The position numbers and the translations under genes are program-made. From the NCBI GenBank assembly GCA_010093515.1, contig MU001678.1, positions 698,758 to 762,757 of the forward strand: a stretch of DNA of 64,000 nt, read 5' to 3'. Each line of letters starts with the position of its first letter. The stretch's first letter is position 1. The DNA is from Lineolata rhizophorae (taxonomy: Eukaryota; Ascomycota; Dothideomycetes; Lineolatales; Lineolataceae). Positions 21,979 to 33,830 of this stretch are shown here, one piece after another. Below the pieces are notes generated by a model. The model did not search any database and had not been told where the DNA came from. It was given only the letters and a program-made list of their open reading frames with translations.

Positions 21979-24636
21979 ATGGCCGACGCCGCGCTGCACG
22001 GCATCCACGGCGTGGGAATCAGCGACCGCGTGCACAAGTCCGGCGCCTCGACCTCGTCGCCGTCCTCGCACCTCAGCTCCGTCGGCCCGCCGTCGACCAC
22101 GACGGCAGCGAGCAGCAGCGCCGCCTCGTCGACCGCGGGCCCGCCCGGCGCCGTCGCCCCCTCCGCCCGTTCCTGCGTCACCTGCCGCCGCCGCAAGGTC
22201 AAGTGCGACAAGAGGCAGCCGTGCTCCAACTGCACGCGCGCCCGCATCGAATGCGTGTTCCCGTCGCCGGGGCGCGCGCCGCGCAAGCCGCGCAAGCCGC
22301 CCGAGGCGGAGCTGATGGAGCGGTTGCGCAGGCTCGAGGGCGTGGTGCAGAGCCTAGGCGTGCACGTCGAGGATGAGGGCCAGGGCAGTGCTGGTGGCGG
22401 GGCGACGCAGAATGGCGGTGGTGGCGGAGGCCAGATGGTGCCGCAAGCGGGGCGAAGCGATAGTACCGGCGGCGGAGAGCAGCGAGAGGTGATGATGGAG
22501 GATGGCGGGCAGGTAGTACCTGGCAACGAGCAGAGTAGAAGTACCTCGGCCAGAAGCTGGAGTGGAGATGGTGGGCATCAGGATTGCAAGGCTATGATTA
22601 GGGACATAAGGAGGGAGGATAAGCCATTTCAGGACTTGGAAGCAAGGTTTGGTCGCTTGGTTATCGAGGAAGGCAGGAGTCGCTATATCAACAATAGTTT
22701 TTGGGCAAGTCTTAATAACGAGGTAAGAATGTATCGGTGCGCAGCACCTGCCGGCATGAACTATCTGATATCGCTGACGTTCGCTGTCTGTGCCGGATAG
22801 GTGGAAGATCTAAAGGGAATATTAGAGCACTCTGACGAGGAGGACGACGATTACTCGTCTCCAGGAGCGGGCTCCGCCAGCAATTCAACGAACCACCAGG
22901 AATTCGTTTTCGGCTACAGTTCTAACAGTGTCGACCTTACGTCATTGCACCCGTCTCCTGAGAAGATCTGTCAATACTGGCAGCTCTTCAAAGAGAATGT
23001 CGATCCGGTTGTCAAAGTTCTCCATATCCCGACAATAGAGCCTATAATCCTAGACGCCAAGGACCACTTGGATCGGATACCCAAGGGACTAGAGGCTCTG
23101 ATGTTTGCAATATACTACTGCGCCATTACTTCAGTGACTTGGGATAATTGCATGGATGTCGGAGAGGACAAGCTAACGATGCTCAAACGATACCGTTTCG
23201 CGGTCGAACAAGCGCTCGCAAGGGCCAATTTTCTCACGACGGACGAGATGATTGTCCTTCAGGCGTTTGTCATGTTCTTAATCTGCTTGCGGCGGAACGA
23301 CAACGCCAAGGTTATCTGGACCCTGACGGGCCTCGTCGTCCGAATGGCGCAAACGCTCGGCGTGCATCGTGATGGTAGCCAGTTTCATCTGAGGCCTTTT
23401 GAGACGGAGATGCGCCGGCGTCTATGGTGCCAGATCTGCATTCTGGACACGCGAGCGTCGGAGGATCACGGCTGTGACCCAACCATCGTCGAATCGCTCT
23501 ACGACACGAAGATGGCGTTAAATGTGAACGATAGCGACCTCGACCCGTCGATGGAAGACTTCCCGGAGTCGCGCGTCGGCTGCACCGAGATGACATTCTG
23601 CCTGATCAGGTTCGAGATCGGGACGATATTCCGGCGCATCCAGTTCGTTCCGCCGGGGCCGCCGCGATGCCACGAGTACTTCGCAGCGGCCACGCTCAAG
23701 GAGAAAGAGCAGTGGATCACCGAGTGCCACCAGCAGCTCGAAGAGCGTTACCTGCAACACTGCGACATGTCGGTGCCGCTGTACTGGGTCACGGCGACGG
23801 TGTGCCGGCTCATCATGAGCAAGATGTGGCTGATGGCGTACCACCCGTACCAGCGCATGGACGGCGGGTCCTCGCTGCCGCAGGAGATCCGCGACCGGCT
23901 CTTCGTCACCTCGCTCGAGAACGTCGAGTACGCGCTGCTGCTGGAGCAGGAGGAGCGGGTCAAGCGCTGGGGCTGGCTCTTCAGGACATACGTCCAGTGG
24001 CACGCCATCGCCTTCCTGCTGTCGGAGCTGTGCGTGCGCACGACGGGCGACACCGTCGCGCGCGCCTGGCGCGCCGTCGAGGACACGGCCCGCCGCCGCC
24101 TCGGCGACCCGGACTCCAACAACCGCAACGGCCAGCTGTGGAAGCCGCTGCGCAAGCTCATCGAGAAGGCGCGCGGCGCCCGCCAGGCGGAGCTCGACCG
24201 CCAGCGCGCCGAGGACATCCGCGCCGGCCAGCTCGTCGTCGACGCCGGAGCCGCCGCGCCCGACGCGACTATCAACCCGACCAATCTGGCCGGCATCCCC
24301 GACGCCACCGCCGCCCAGACCCAGCGCGAGATCGACCTCGCCGCCTCGTTCCCGCTGTACGATGCCGCGGGTCAGCCGCGGCAGCCCATCGGCGACGTGT
24401 CGCTGGGGCTCGGCGGCGGCCTGGACGAGGTCGATCCCATGGGCGGTGGCGGCGGGGACGGCATGATGGGCGTGCAGCAGCCGCAGGGCCAGGCCGACGC
24501 CTGGACCTTTATGGACCAAGGTCAGGGCACCGCGTCGGCGAACGTGTCGCCGACCGAGCAGCTTGCCGATATCAATTGGAGCACTATCGACGATCATATC
24601 ATTAATTTCGGCGGGCCTGGTCAGACTTGGTTTTGA
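21979..24636 (+). CDS. Zn2Cys6 transcription factor with fungal_trans domain
   Basis: Probable nuclear regulator; its target pathway cannot be told from sequence. Two exons, 21979–22722 and 22801–24636, give 859 aa. The zinc cluster (about residues 66–92) is CVTCRRRKVKCDKRQPCSNC with a final TRARIEC. It is followed by a basic linker (RKPRKPPEAE) and a short leucine-rich dimerisation helix (LMERLRRLEGVVQSLGVHV). The fungal_trans domain runs about residues 300–640 and includes LEALMFAIYYCAITS, ARANFLTTDEMIVLQAFVMF, LVVRMAQTLGVHRDG and EMRRRLWCQICILDTR. The 78-nt intron is a multiple of three and stays open until its own acceptor TAG. I chose the Met at 21979 for its good context (CAACATGG); an in-frame Met at 21943 is possible. 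The last 150 residues are Gly/Gln-rich, a likely activation region. Confidence 0.88.
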
Positions 24637-27475
24637 GAGTCTTTTGCTTTTCGTTCGTTCTTCGTGTTGGATGCGTGTTTTGGATGGCTGGCTGTACGTT
24701 GGTGCTGGGCGGTTGGTTCGTATGGAATGGAGTCTCACGTGTTCTGATGATTCCGTGGGTCGGTCTTTTCGTTGCGATTTGATTGGAAAAGCGCCTCGGC
24801 GGGTTGGGTATTGTTGTTATTTGTACGTCTATTGTTTTCGTAGCCGACGTGAACTCTCCCCTATGCAGAGTGGCGTGAAGACACTAATGAAGTTTCGGTG
24901 CTGTACCTGTTTTCATACTCCGGCGTGACTGTATGCGGATGACGACAGAAAAAGTAGGCAAGCATGCTGTTCACCTGAAAGAGTTAGCAATGGCAGGTTT
25001 TCCAGCCGGTTTGTTTGTAGCTGGATAAGAAAGCTTCCCTGGGATTGCATTACGGGTTATTGAAGGGTGGCTAGCACTTGGTTGATATTCAAGTAGTCTG
25101 TATAGTGAAGAGTTCGAATTGAACCAACGAGCCCCAACTATTTAGCTTTCCCGAGTAACATCTGCCTAACCATGAAGAGCATCTACCATTTTCCCGCTTC
25201 AATGGAACAAACAGGCCAGAATGACACGTACCTCTAGACACCTAGACATCTATCCTCAACACTCCTACCGACCCATCATCATACCTAACCAACACCAACC
25301 CCCACTTTCCCACCCACCCGAAAATCCCCTCCTCAAACAACAGCAAACACTCACACAGGGCTTCCTTCCCCCCAAACAAACCCTCAAATCCTAACAACAC
25401 CATCCCGTGCCCCCATGCCCGCCCACCCCCCGCCTCACAAACATCCACGCAGCCCACCGTCTCCCACCCGCACCACGCCTCTCCCCTCCCCTTCCCCCCG
25501 CAACGCGCCAACCAACCAACCAGCCATCCACAGCCCGCAACGCAGCCGCACGCCGACGGCGCGCAGTCAGCACGGCGGCGCTGGTCGGGGCCCCGGGGCG
25601 CTGATCCGGTCGGCGGCGGCGGGACGGGCGCGTGCGTCCTGCGTTGCGCTCGTTGGGCGAGGCGTTGTTGGGGAAGGGGGGAAGGGGGGCAAGGAGAGGT
25701 GAGGGGCTAGAGGGAGAGGGCGGGAGGGGGGTCTACGCGGTAAGGAGGGAGGGAGGGAGGGAGTGTATGTGGATGATGGGTGGAGCTGGATGCAGGGCTT
25801 GAGCAGCAGGACATGTGGGCCGGCATAGGAGCACCCAGGTGTCCGCACAAGGCCGGACAGGACGGCACCGTCAGCATCACATATATGCGCAGTCTATACA
25901 CACAGCACACTTATCGCATGGGCACATATCGCCGGCCCAGCCACGTCCTCACACCAAGCACGCATTATAGCCTGGACGTTCACGAGCCATGGAAAATGTG
26001 GTACTCATATTCAAGCCAAACCCAAACACAGCAAAGGGGAAAAAAAAAATAAAAAAAATAAAAAAAAAGAAGGGGCAAAAGCCAGCAACCATGCCTCCCA
26101 CCACCACCACACTTCGCACAACACCTTCTCCCAAGCGGGGAGCACGCAGGTATCCAGCAGCAACCGGACCAAAAGCGAACAAACCAAGGGGTCCACCAAC
26201 CTAACCCCTCATCTCCCCTCCCTCCCTGCCACATGCCCAGGCATCGAACCCGACAAAACCGCACACGTACCTATCCCGCCAAGTCTCGCTACCGACTAAG
26301 TAGACAAGCACAAAAGCAGGGGAGACAAAAGGGGAAAAAAAAAAAAAAGAGAAAAGAAAACGTATAGAAACAAACGGGTTAGCACGCAACCAAACCCACA
26401 CGCTCAAAGCCTGGTTTAAAAAAGGAAAAGAAGCAAAAAAGAATAATAAAAAAAAAAGAGCATTATCCACGCATTAAGGTCAAGGAGCCAAAAAAAAAAA
26501 AAATTTTTTTCTGTCGAATAAGAAAAGTAAGCAAGCAGGCAGCACCAAAACAGCCCCGTCCCCGCCCACCTTCCCACACTCCCACTACCACCACACGGGC
26601 CCCACTATCCCAACACTTAGTTAGACTCAACCCCGACGGGCGGCGGGCACAAAAGCAAGCCACGAGCCCACGTTGAGCACGGCTGCAGGAAGGCGCCAGC
26701 GGTGGCTGCGGCGGACACGAGCTCGACCAAGAACAAAGACGTAGATGGATAGATACCTAGTAGAAAGCGGTAGCATGGATACAGGCCGTCCAAAAGAGAA
26801 AAAAAAAAAAGGCCAGGAGGGAAAGAAAGAAACAGAGGAAACAAAAAAACAACCGCAACAGCCAAACCAAAATCGAACCGCACCACACGCGATCCCCGAC
26901 CATTCTCGCAACTTTTCAAACTAGTCTCCAACTGCAGCCTTAGCCTGCTCCTGCGCTTCCGAGCGGGTCGAGTGCAACCCCAGAGCGAGCATGCCAACTC
27001 GATGCAGCAACCTCATCCAGTAGATAGGTGTGTAGGGTATGTAGGGTATGTGGGGCGAATGGGTAGTCGTAGTTGGACATGGAAATTATGAAAAGAATAA
27101 AAACCACCACAAAAAAAAAGACACAACCACAAGCCTAAAGATGAACAGCGGAGAAGAGAAGCGCGGAAAAGAAGCTAACAGGCACACACACCCAGTAGTG
27201 AATGCGGCACAAAAAAAACACAGCCAGCGACCACGCACGGGAACGGGGAAAATAAAGCAAAACAAGATGAGAGAGGAGTAATGAAAAAGAAAAGTAAGAA
27301 GGATAACATTAAGACCGTTTCAATAAGGCAGCCACCCACCACCAACATCTCCTTCCACCATCCCCAAACGAACCCCATTTTAGCTCACCAAGCATCGCTG
27401 ACATCACCACCCACTCATACAAACATCCAACCCCCCCTTTCGCCCCGGGAACAAAACCAATTCCTTCCCCCCCTC
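24637..27475. other. Convergent 2.8-kb gene-free region, A/C-rich on the plus strand
   Basis: It lies between the 3' end of the Zn2Cys6 regulator and the 3' end of the SomA-like gene. From about 25,240 to 27,480 the plus strand is dominated by A and C (with a G-rich break at about 25,560–25,780). It has A-runs at about 26040–26070, 26336–26349, 26490–26502 and 26800–26811. Read on the minus strand this is U/G-rich sequence directly downstream of the SomA-like stop codon, which would suit a very long 3' UTR. No open frame resembles a protein. Confidence 0.45.
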
Positions 27476-30333
27476 TCAAATCCCCGCATCCACCTCCGCC
27501 CCATCGAACCCCCCAAAGCTCAACCCGCCGTTCATGTCGAAGTTCTCGTCGTTCGGGTTCTGCAGGAAGCTGTCGAAGTCGAAGTTCTCCAGCACGTTGT
27601 CGCCCTCGAGCGAGCCGAACTCGAGGCTCAGCCCGCCCGCCCCCGCCCCGTCCCCCATGTCCATCGCCCCGAACCCGCCGTTCGGATCCATCTGGCCCAG
27701 CCCTGGCCCCGCCCCCGCCCCCCCGCCCCCGCCTGCTCCTCCTGCTCCTGCTCCTCCTCCTGGCGCACCTCCACCCCCTGGCGCGCCACCGCCACCCGCG
27801 CTGCCGCCCGCCGCCGCCGCCGCAGCTGCCGCCGCAGCCGCCGCCGCCGCCGCGGCGCCCTGGGGCCCTTGCTGTGGCCCGCCGGCGCCCTGGGGTCCGC
27901 CCTGGGGCCCTTGCTGCGGACCCGGCGGTCCGCCCGGCGGCCCTGGCTGCTGCTGCTGGCCGGGCTTGCCGGCGAAGCCGGGCACGCCAGGGTGGCCGGG
28001 GATGGTAGGCGTCGAGGGCGTGGGCGTGGGCGCGGCGCCTGGGTCGCCGGCCTCGGACGCCGGCGTCGCGCCCGTCGCGCCGGCGCCTTGTTGCTGGGCC
28101 TGCTGCTGCTGGGCCTGCTGGGCCTGCTGTTGCTGGGCTTGCTGCTGGGCCTGCTGCGCCGCCGCTTGTTGTTGCTGCTTCTTAGTCGGCTTCTTCTTCT
28201 CGTCGGCGCCGGCTCCGCCGCCTGCGCCACCGCCCCCGCCGCCCCCTTGCTTCTTCTTCTTGGGGTTCGGCTTGGATGTCTGCGACGGCGTCGGGGGCTG
28301 CGCCGTCTGTGGCTGCGCGGGCGACGACGGTTGCGTGCGCTGCTGGCCCTGGTCGGCGCCCTGGCCGCCGGGTTGCTGGCCGGGCGGGCCCGGCGCCGGC
28401 GGCGGAGGCATCTGGCCGGCGCGTTGCTGCGGCGTGCCCATGGGTCCTTGACCTGGCATGCCGGGGCCGCCGGGTCCTCCTACCTGACCGCCTTGCTGCG
28501 CGGCTGCGGCCGCGGCCGCAGCGGCTGCCATCTGAGGGTTTGGTCCGCCTTGAGGCCAGCCGTTGGGGCCGCCGGGCATGCCGCCGCGCTGGCGGAACGC
28601 CTCCATCTGGGCCTGAGTCATCTGGGCCGGGTTGAAGCCCGGGTGGGACGACGGCGGGCGCATCATGTTGCCGCCCATCTGGGGGAAGAACTGGGGACCG
28701 GCGCCGGGGCCCATGCCGGCCGGCATGCCCTGCGGGTTTGTGGGGTCGAATCCGCTGGGAGCGGGCGAAGAACGGCTGCCAGCGGGTCCCATGGTGCCGT
28801 CCGCGGTCATGGGCGAGCCGGGAAGACCGGACTGACCCATCTTCGGCGTGCCACGCTTGATCTGGTCTGCGGGGTTCGGCGATGGTCCTGCGCGACTCGG
28901 TTGAGGCGACATGGCCGTTGCACCGGCCGGGCCGAAGCCGGCTTGACCCTGCATCGTACCCGGCGGCACGTGCTGCATGTGGTCATGTTCCTGACGAGCC
29001 AAGAGCAGACGCTTCTTGTTCTGCTGCTCGAGTAGCATGAGCTGCATCTGATAATCCTGGAGCGCATGGTTGCCATTGCCCTGGCTCTGCCCGGTACCGC
29101 CCGCGCCAGCGTTAGCCGCTGCCGCGGCCACCATAGCTTGGCGATTGGAGGAGAAATACGGGTCGTTGACGTCTGGCATGCCTTGAGGCATGGGCGAGCC
29201 CTGCATCCCGGCCATACCCTCGATCGACTTGGTCGGCATGTTTGGGTTCGCACCAGGAAAGCCGTTGAATTGTCCCGGCATGGGTTGGCGACCGCCGGGT
29301 CCCATATGCTGGCCAGGAAATCCGTTGTTATCAAGACGCGGGCGCTTCGGCGACGGTGCGTTGTCGACGGAGCCCGGGGACTGCGCGCGCTGCATGTCCA
29401 TACCAGAGCCATCGCGCTGCATCTGAGTCTGCTGCATGAACGCGGCTTTGCGCAATTGTTGTTGGAGCTGTTGAGGGTTTCTGCACATGTCGGACGCGCC
29501 GTTAGCAGGACTCTTGGAAACGGGAAGGAGTAGCGTGCTCGCCATAACATAAGGACGAGACCACATACACATTTCGATTGCCCACCGGCATACCGTTGGG
29601 TTGCATGCCCGCCGCCCTCATTTGTTGCAAATCCTGCATATTTCGGGGCACCATTCCACCCATTCCCTGCATCATGGGCTGTCCGGCGGCTCGGAAGCGG
29701 GCGTTTTCCTACATCACGAGAGCCTGTGTGAGCCAAGATATGCACGCTGAAAAGCATCATACGCACGCCCGCACGCCCGCACGCATCGCCACCCACGACG
29801 ATTGGCGACGGGCGGCACGCCAAACTCACCTTTGTATGGTTGAGGTATTGCGCCGTGAGGCCGTTCTTGTGCTTGCCGATGCCGCGATGCGCCATGAAGA
29901 CGTCCCAGAACTGCGACCACCAGTCGAACAGGAACGAGTGCTCGGGGGGCGGGCCGTTGATGTGGGCCAGCGGCAGGTCGTCGGGCCGCTTGGTGAGCGC
30001 GTCCTTGTCGTCGACGCCGTTGCCGTCGACGCCGTTCTGCTGGCCGCCGCGCGGGCTCTTCGACTGCAGGCTCAGCTGGTTCCGGTCCTTGAGCAGCCGC
30101 GCCAGCTCCCACTGCTCCGTGCGCAGGAAGTAGTCGTAGATGTACGTGTCGAGCCTCGTCTTGTACTCGGCGTGGTCGGGGTTCGGCGTTGCGGAGGCGG
30201 CGGCGGCGGCTGCCGCTGCGGCTGCCGCGGCAGGATGCTGCGGGTTCGATGCGCCGTTGTTCATGAGCTGCGGGCCGCCGCCCACGGGGCCGCCGGCGCC
30301 GGCGAGGCCGGCCATGTTGACTTGCGGATTCAT
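27476..30333 (-). CDS. LisH-domain transcriptional regulator, SomA/Som1/Flo8 family
   Basis: Probable nuclear co-regulator acting downstream of cAMP/PKA in development, adhesion and virulence (family knowledge from Flo8, Magnaporthe Som1 and Aspergillus SomA). Three exons, 30333–29830, 29708–29569 and 29480–27476, give 882 aa. The LisH motif lies at about residues 57–90 (YKTRLDTYIYDYFLRTEQWE, then LARLLKDR), followed by LFDWWSQFWDVFMAHRG, characteristic of this family. The phase shows that intron 2 starts at GTATGT (29568), not two bases earlier. The remainder is low complexity: Met/Pro/Gly-rich stretches, alanine runs, a Gln-rich segment (about 28085–28180) and a basic KPNPKKKKQ. The C-terminus is acidic (LENFDFDSFLQNPNDENFD), a likely activation segment. 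A 584-codon plus-strand frame opposite it is an antisense shadow of the repeats. Confidence 0.88.
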
Positions 30334-32613
30334 CGCGACGCTAGCGAGGTCCGCGACCGAAGGGGCGGATGCCGACGGTCAGGAAAAGCGATAAGGGACC
30401 GAGCGTGATCAGGGTCGATGGCGAGCGGGAGCCAAAAAAAAAAAAAAGAAAAAAGTAATGATTTAAAAAGAAGAGACGGAGCTCGGCGAGCGTCGCCGTC
30501 GTTCGTCCTTTTTTGGTCCGACGACGAGTTCAAGCTCGCGGGCGGAGCTGCGTGGGCGGTGGTTGAAGCAGCAGGTAAGTAGTCAGGATGGGGGAGTCAG
30601 GGTGGTGGGTGGAGTGGGTCCGAGGGGATCACCTCAGAAAGAGGGAAAGGGCAAAGGCGGCGGGTGGCGGTGACCCACCCAGCGCAGCGGGTAATGCCGC
30701 AGGCGCCCGGGTCGCAGCGCGCGAGCAGGGCCGGGCAGGCGCGCGCGCGCAAGCGCTCGGGGGCGACGGGGACGAGTTGGTCGGGAGAGACCGAAAAGAA
30801 AAAGCTCTCGCGGCCGAAGAGGGTGCGCGCCTCCGGAGAGCAAAAATGGCTCAGGGCGGGCTGGCGGTTTGGAAGCCGCCGCGGCAAATGATGGTGGTGA
30901 TGGTTATGTGTGCGGCCGCACGCGCGCGCAGGGCGGGCGGCAAAGCTGGGCCCGTCGGGAAAGAGGCGTGCGAGGTTCGGGGCGGGTTCCCTGGCACGGA
31001 TGCGTTAGTCGACGGGCGACGCGACGGGTGCCTTCGCTAGGAGCAAAGGCAGGGCCGGTGCGGCGACGAGAGAGAGGAGCGGACGGGGTGTGTAGGATGC
31101 GAAGTACCAGACGGCAGAATCTGCAAGGTCGCGCGGGCGAGGTCAAGGGCGCGGGCGCGAGGCAACGGGCGAGGCGGCGGCCAGAAGCCGGCTGAGCACC
31201 GGCCGTGCTGCTTCGCTGGTGCTGCGGCCGTCTCTTGGTCGGGCGCAGAGCGGGCGCCGGCAGCGCGCGCGCGATCGAGGGCGAGAGAGACCGAAAGGGA
31301 TCAAGTAAGAGGACGAGAGAAAAGGAGGGCGCGGATGGCAGCGTGCGTGTGCGTGTGCGCGCGCGACCGTGGGTGCGGGCGGACTGGATTGATGGAGGCT
31401 GCTCCGGCTTCTTCGCGCTGCTGGCCCTCTTCTGCGCGCGCAGTCTCTCTCTCTCCCTCCTCTTCCAGTGCTCCACGGACGACGGGGTGTCGCGATGGTG
31501 GAGAAGGGCGAGAAAGGGACCCCGGGCGCGAAAAAGGCTTGCCCTGCTCGCCTTGCTGCAAGCGAGAGGCGGGCGGGCTTGGGCTGGCTGGCTGGCCGGC
31601 TGGCTGGCTGGCCGGCTGGCTGGCTGGCCGGCTGGCTGGGGGGAGGGACCCCGGGTCCGCTCTGCTCTGCGCTGGTCGCCTGCGGCCGCGGCGACGCAGA
31701 AGTCCCGGCGGCCGAAAGACAGACGCGAAGTCCTCGCCGTAGGGTATCGCGGAGAGCGCGAACGCAAAACGCTCGGCCTTTTTCCGCGGCGGGAGGGGTG
31801 GGGGACGTGGTGGGTATGCGGGATCGGCTGTCGAGAGGGTTGATGCTCAGGGCGAGAAGGGAGTCAGGCCGGCGCCGGGCGGGAGCAAGCGGCGGCGGCA
31901 GCAGCAGCGCGTGGACGGACCGCCCGGGACCCGCTTTAGCCTCCTCCCAGCCCCGTCACGTGCAGCGCCCGCCTCCCCCAAGCCCTCCGCACAAAGTGCA
32001 GCGCAGGGCATCGCGAACAACGCATTTCCTCGCACCGTCGGACTGTCCCGTCCAATTGCCGTGCAATTGTCGTGCAATTCTCCCGGCTGGCTGCTGCCCC
32101 CATTGGCCACCCCCATTTGCATTCCTGCCGCCGCGCCTGAGGCTGAGTTGTCGCGCGCGGGGCCCCGATGCGCTGGCCGCGGTCGCATCAGTCACGGGAG
32201 ACTCACATGAGGCGAGCGGCCGGCGTCGGGCTGCCGATGGCGGAGTCCGAGAGGGTCCAGCCAGCCCGCCGCTGCCCTGCCGGAGCCGTTGCCGACCGGC
32301 GAGGCCCCGACCCCCTCCAGCTCCCCCAACGCCTCGCTTCTGCCATTTCGATCGCATAGGTATGTGGCTCGTAGGTATATAATATGTACAGCCCAAGCTG
32401 GCCTTAGAGATCCGAAAGACGTCGCCATTGCAACTGCAAACGCGCGCCCTGCGCAGCACCCCGTCCGGGGCTCTATATCCATCAGGCGCCCACGCCACCA
32501 ACTCCGCCCGAAATGCCCTTCCCTGCCGAGCTTTCCTCGTGAGTCATGTTTGAAAGGCGCTCCGCTTTCGGCGCACTCGGAATCCGAAACCCAAAAACAA
32601 AAAGAAAAGAACC
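30334..32613. promoter_or_regulatory. Long upstream region of the SomA-like gene; 3' end of BET3
   Basis: About 2.3 kb, very GC-rich between 30,600 and 32,300, with no gene I can support. It has an A-run at 30434–30447 just before the SomA start, CT/GA-rich tracts (31,280–31,330, 31,440–31,470) and a 16-bp tandem repeat. A promoter plus a long 5' leader is the simplest reading; Flo8-family genes often have long upstream regions. Confidence 0.45.
31584..31639. repeat. 16-bp tandem repeat, about 3.5 copies
   Basis: The unit CTGGCTGGCTGGCCGG repeats head to tail without interruption. It lies in non-coding GC-rich DNA upstream of the SomA-like gene. It is a minisatellite and would be expected to vary in length between strains. 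Confidence 0.85.
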
Positions 32614-33830
32614 CTATTCGTCGTCCGGCGGCAACTCGTCGTCGATGTATCGCACTAGCGATATCCGCATCTCGGTCGCGTCGTTGCCGCGGAGCGCGTC
32701 GCTGATGAAGTGCGCCTCCACTTGCATGTGGACCTGGAAAACGTGCCGGTGATGATTTGTCAGTGTTGATGCAGTGAAGCTCCGGCCCTCAACGCGCCAT
32801 ATCTCCGCACGCGCAAGAGAAAAACAATACAAAATAGTCAATGCTTCGTAACGCAGATTCAACGAGGGAAAGTGATACAACGCGGAATCAGGGACGAAAA
32901 AGCTTCCGGGAGATATGACGAAGCTCACGTAAGGGACAACTCATCAAAAGAGGAAGACGCAGCCTATCACACGTACCATTTCCAGCGCACCCCTCAACAC
33001 GCCGCACAGGATGTTGGAATACCAGAGCTCATCCTGCGCCCGGCCGTCGTCGGGCAGCTCGACGAAGTCCGCGAGCGGGTTCTCCTCGAACACGAGCGAG
33101 AACTGCGTGTTATCGCTCGTCCAATTCGTGACCGTGGGCGTGACATTGAGAAAGATCTTGAACCCGACCTGTCACGCCAGCATCAGCATCAGCATCCGCA
33201 TCGCGCATCGCGCATCGCGCACACTCCTCGATCCTTGCAGAGCGACGAAGTCTCCCCTCCCGGACCCACCTTCGCAATCATCTCCGCCGTCTCCCGGAAG
33301 TTGCTGCAGGACCCCGCGTTCGACTTGGCCAGGAAGTCCTCGATCAGCCGCAGCCCGATGTTGTAGCCCATGCGGTCGAGCTGCCGGTTCACCTCCGGGT
33401 AGTCGCCTTCGAAGTCCTTGCATAGCTGCGCGACGATGGTGCCGTACGTCAGCGTCACGAGCTCGGCGTTGACCTTGTCGACGCGGGATCTGGAGTTTGG
33501 TTGCGCAAAGTTAGGACGGGAGTTTGCACTTGATGCGTTGATTTTTTTTTTTTTAATTTTTACAATGAAGAGGGCGCTAGAGGAGGCGTCCTGCATTGTG
33601 CTTTTCCATCCTTGAAGAACGGTTGGAGCCGGGAAGCAAAGGGTAATGGTGGTGGCGATGTTGAGAGAGAGGCGGGAGACAGCGCTTACTTCCAGACTCT
33701 AGCAATGACATAGAGTTAGCAAAGCTGAATACAAGCTCTAAGCTGGAAAATACCAGATAGAAGCTCGACACACGCGGAAAGATCATACTCACTCTTCGCC
33801 CAGCCTCGCAGCTCTGGTCGACGACGCCAT
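32614..33830 (-). CDS. BET3: TRAPP complex subunit Bet3
   Basis: Core subunit of the TRAPP complexes, which activate the Rab GTPase Ypt1 in ER-to-Golgi transport and autophagy. Five exons fit in phase: 33830–33793, 33698–33690, 33489–33270, 33168–32977 and 32733–32614, giving 192 aa, almost the yeast length. Exon 2 is a microexon of 9 nt (AGTCTGGAA) with acceptor GCTAG and donor GTAAGC. It supplies the V-W-K part of [19 protein letters not shown], which the family requires. Other family stretches are [62 protein letters not shown] and [10 protein letters not shown]. The conserved palmitoylation cysteine is the one in AQLCKDFEG. It is divergent from the U5-40K gene. Confidence 0.93.
33690..33698 (-). 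other. BET3: 9-nt microexon of BET3
   Basis: It lies between a 94-nt and a 200-nt intron, with good splice sites on both sides (GCTAG before, GTAAGC after). Phase 2 on both edges makes GA|A, GTC, TGG, AA|A, giving E-V-W-K. Skipping it would remove three residues without a frame shift, so it could in principle be alternatively spliced. Confidence 0.85.

Noticed and set aside
23518-24738. 406-codon minus-strand open frame
   Set aside because: Antisense to the GC-rich end of the Zn2Cys6 regulator; no domain and no sensible splice context.
27281-29035. 584-codon plus-strand open frame
   Set aside because: It is antisense to the low-complexity part of the SomA-like exon 3; its Pro/Ala/Leu/Arg repeats mirror the Gly/Gln/Ala repeats of the real gene.
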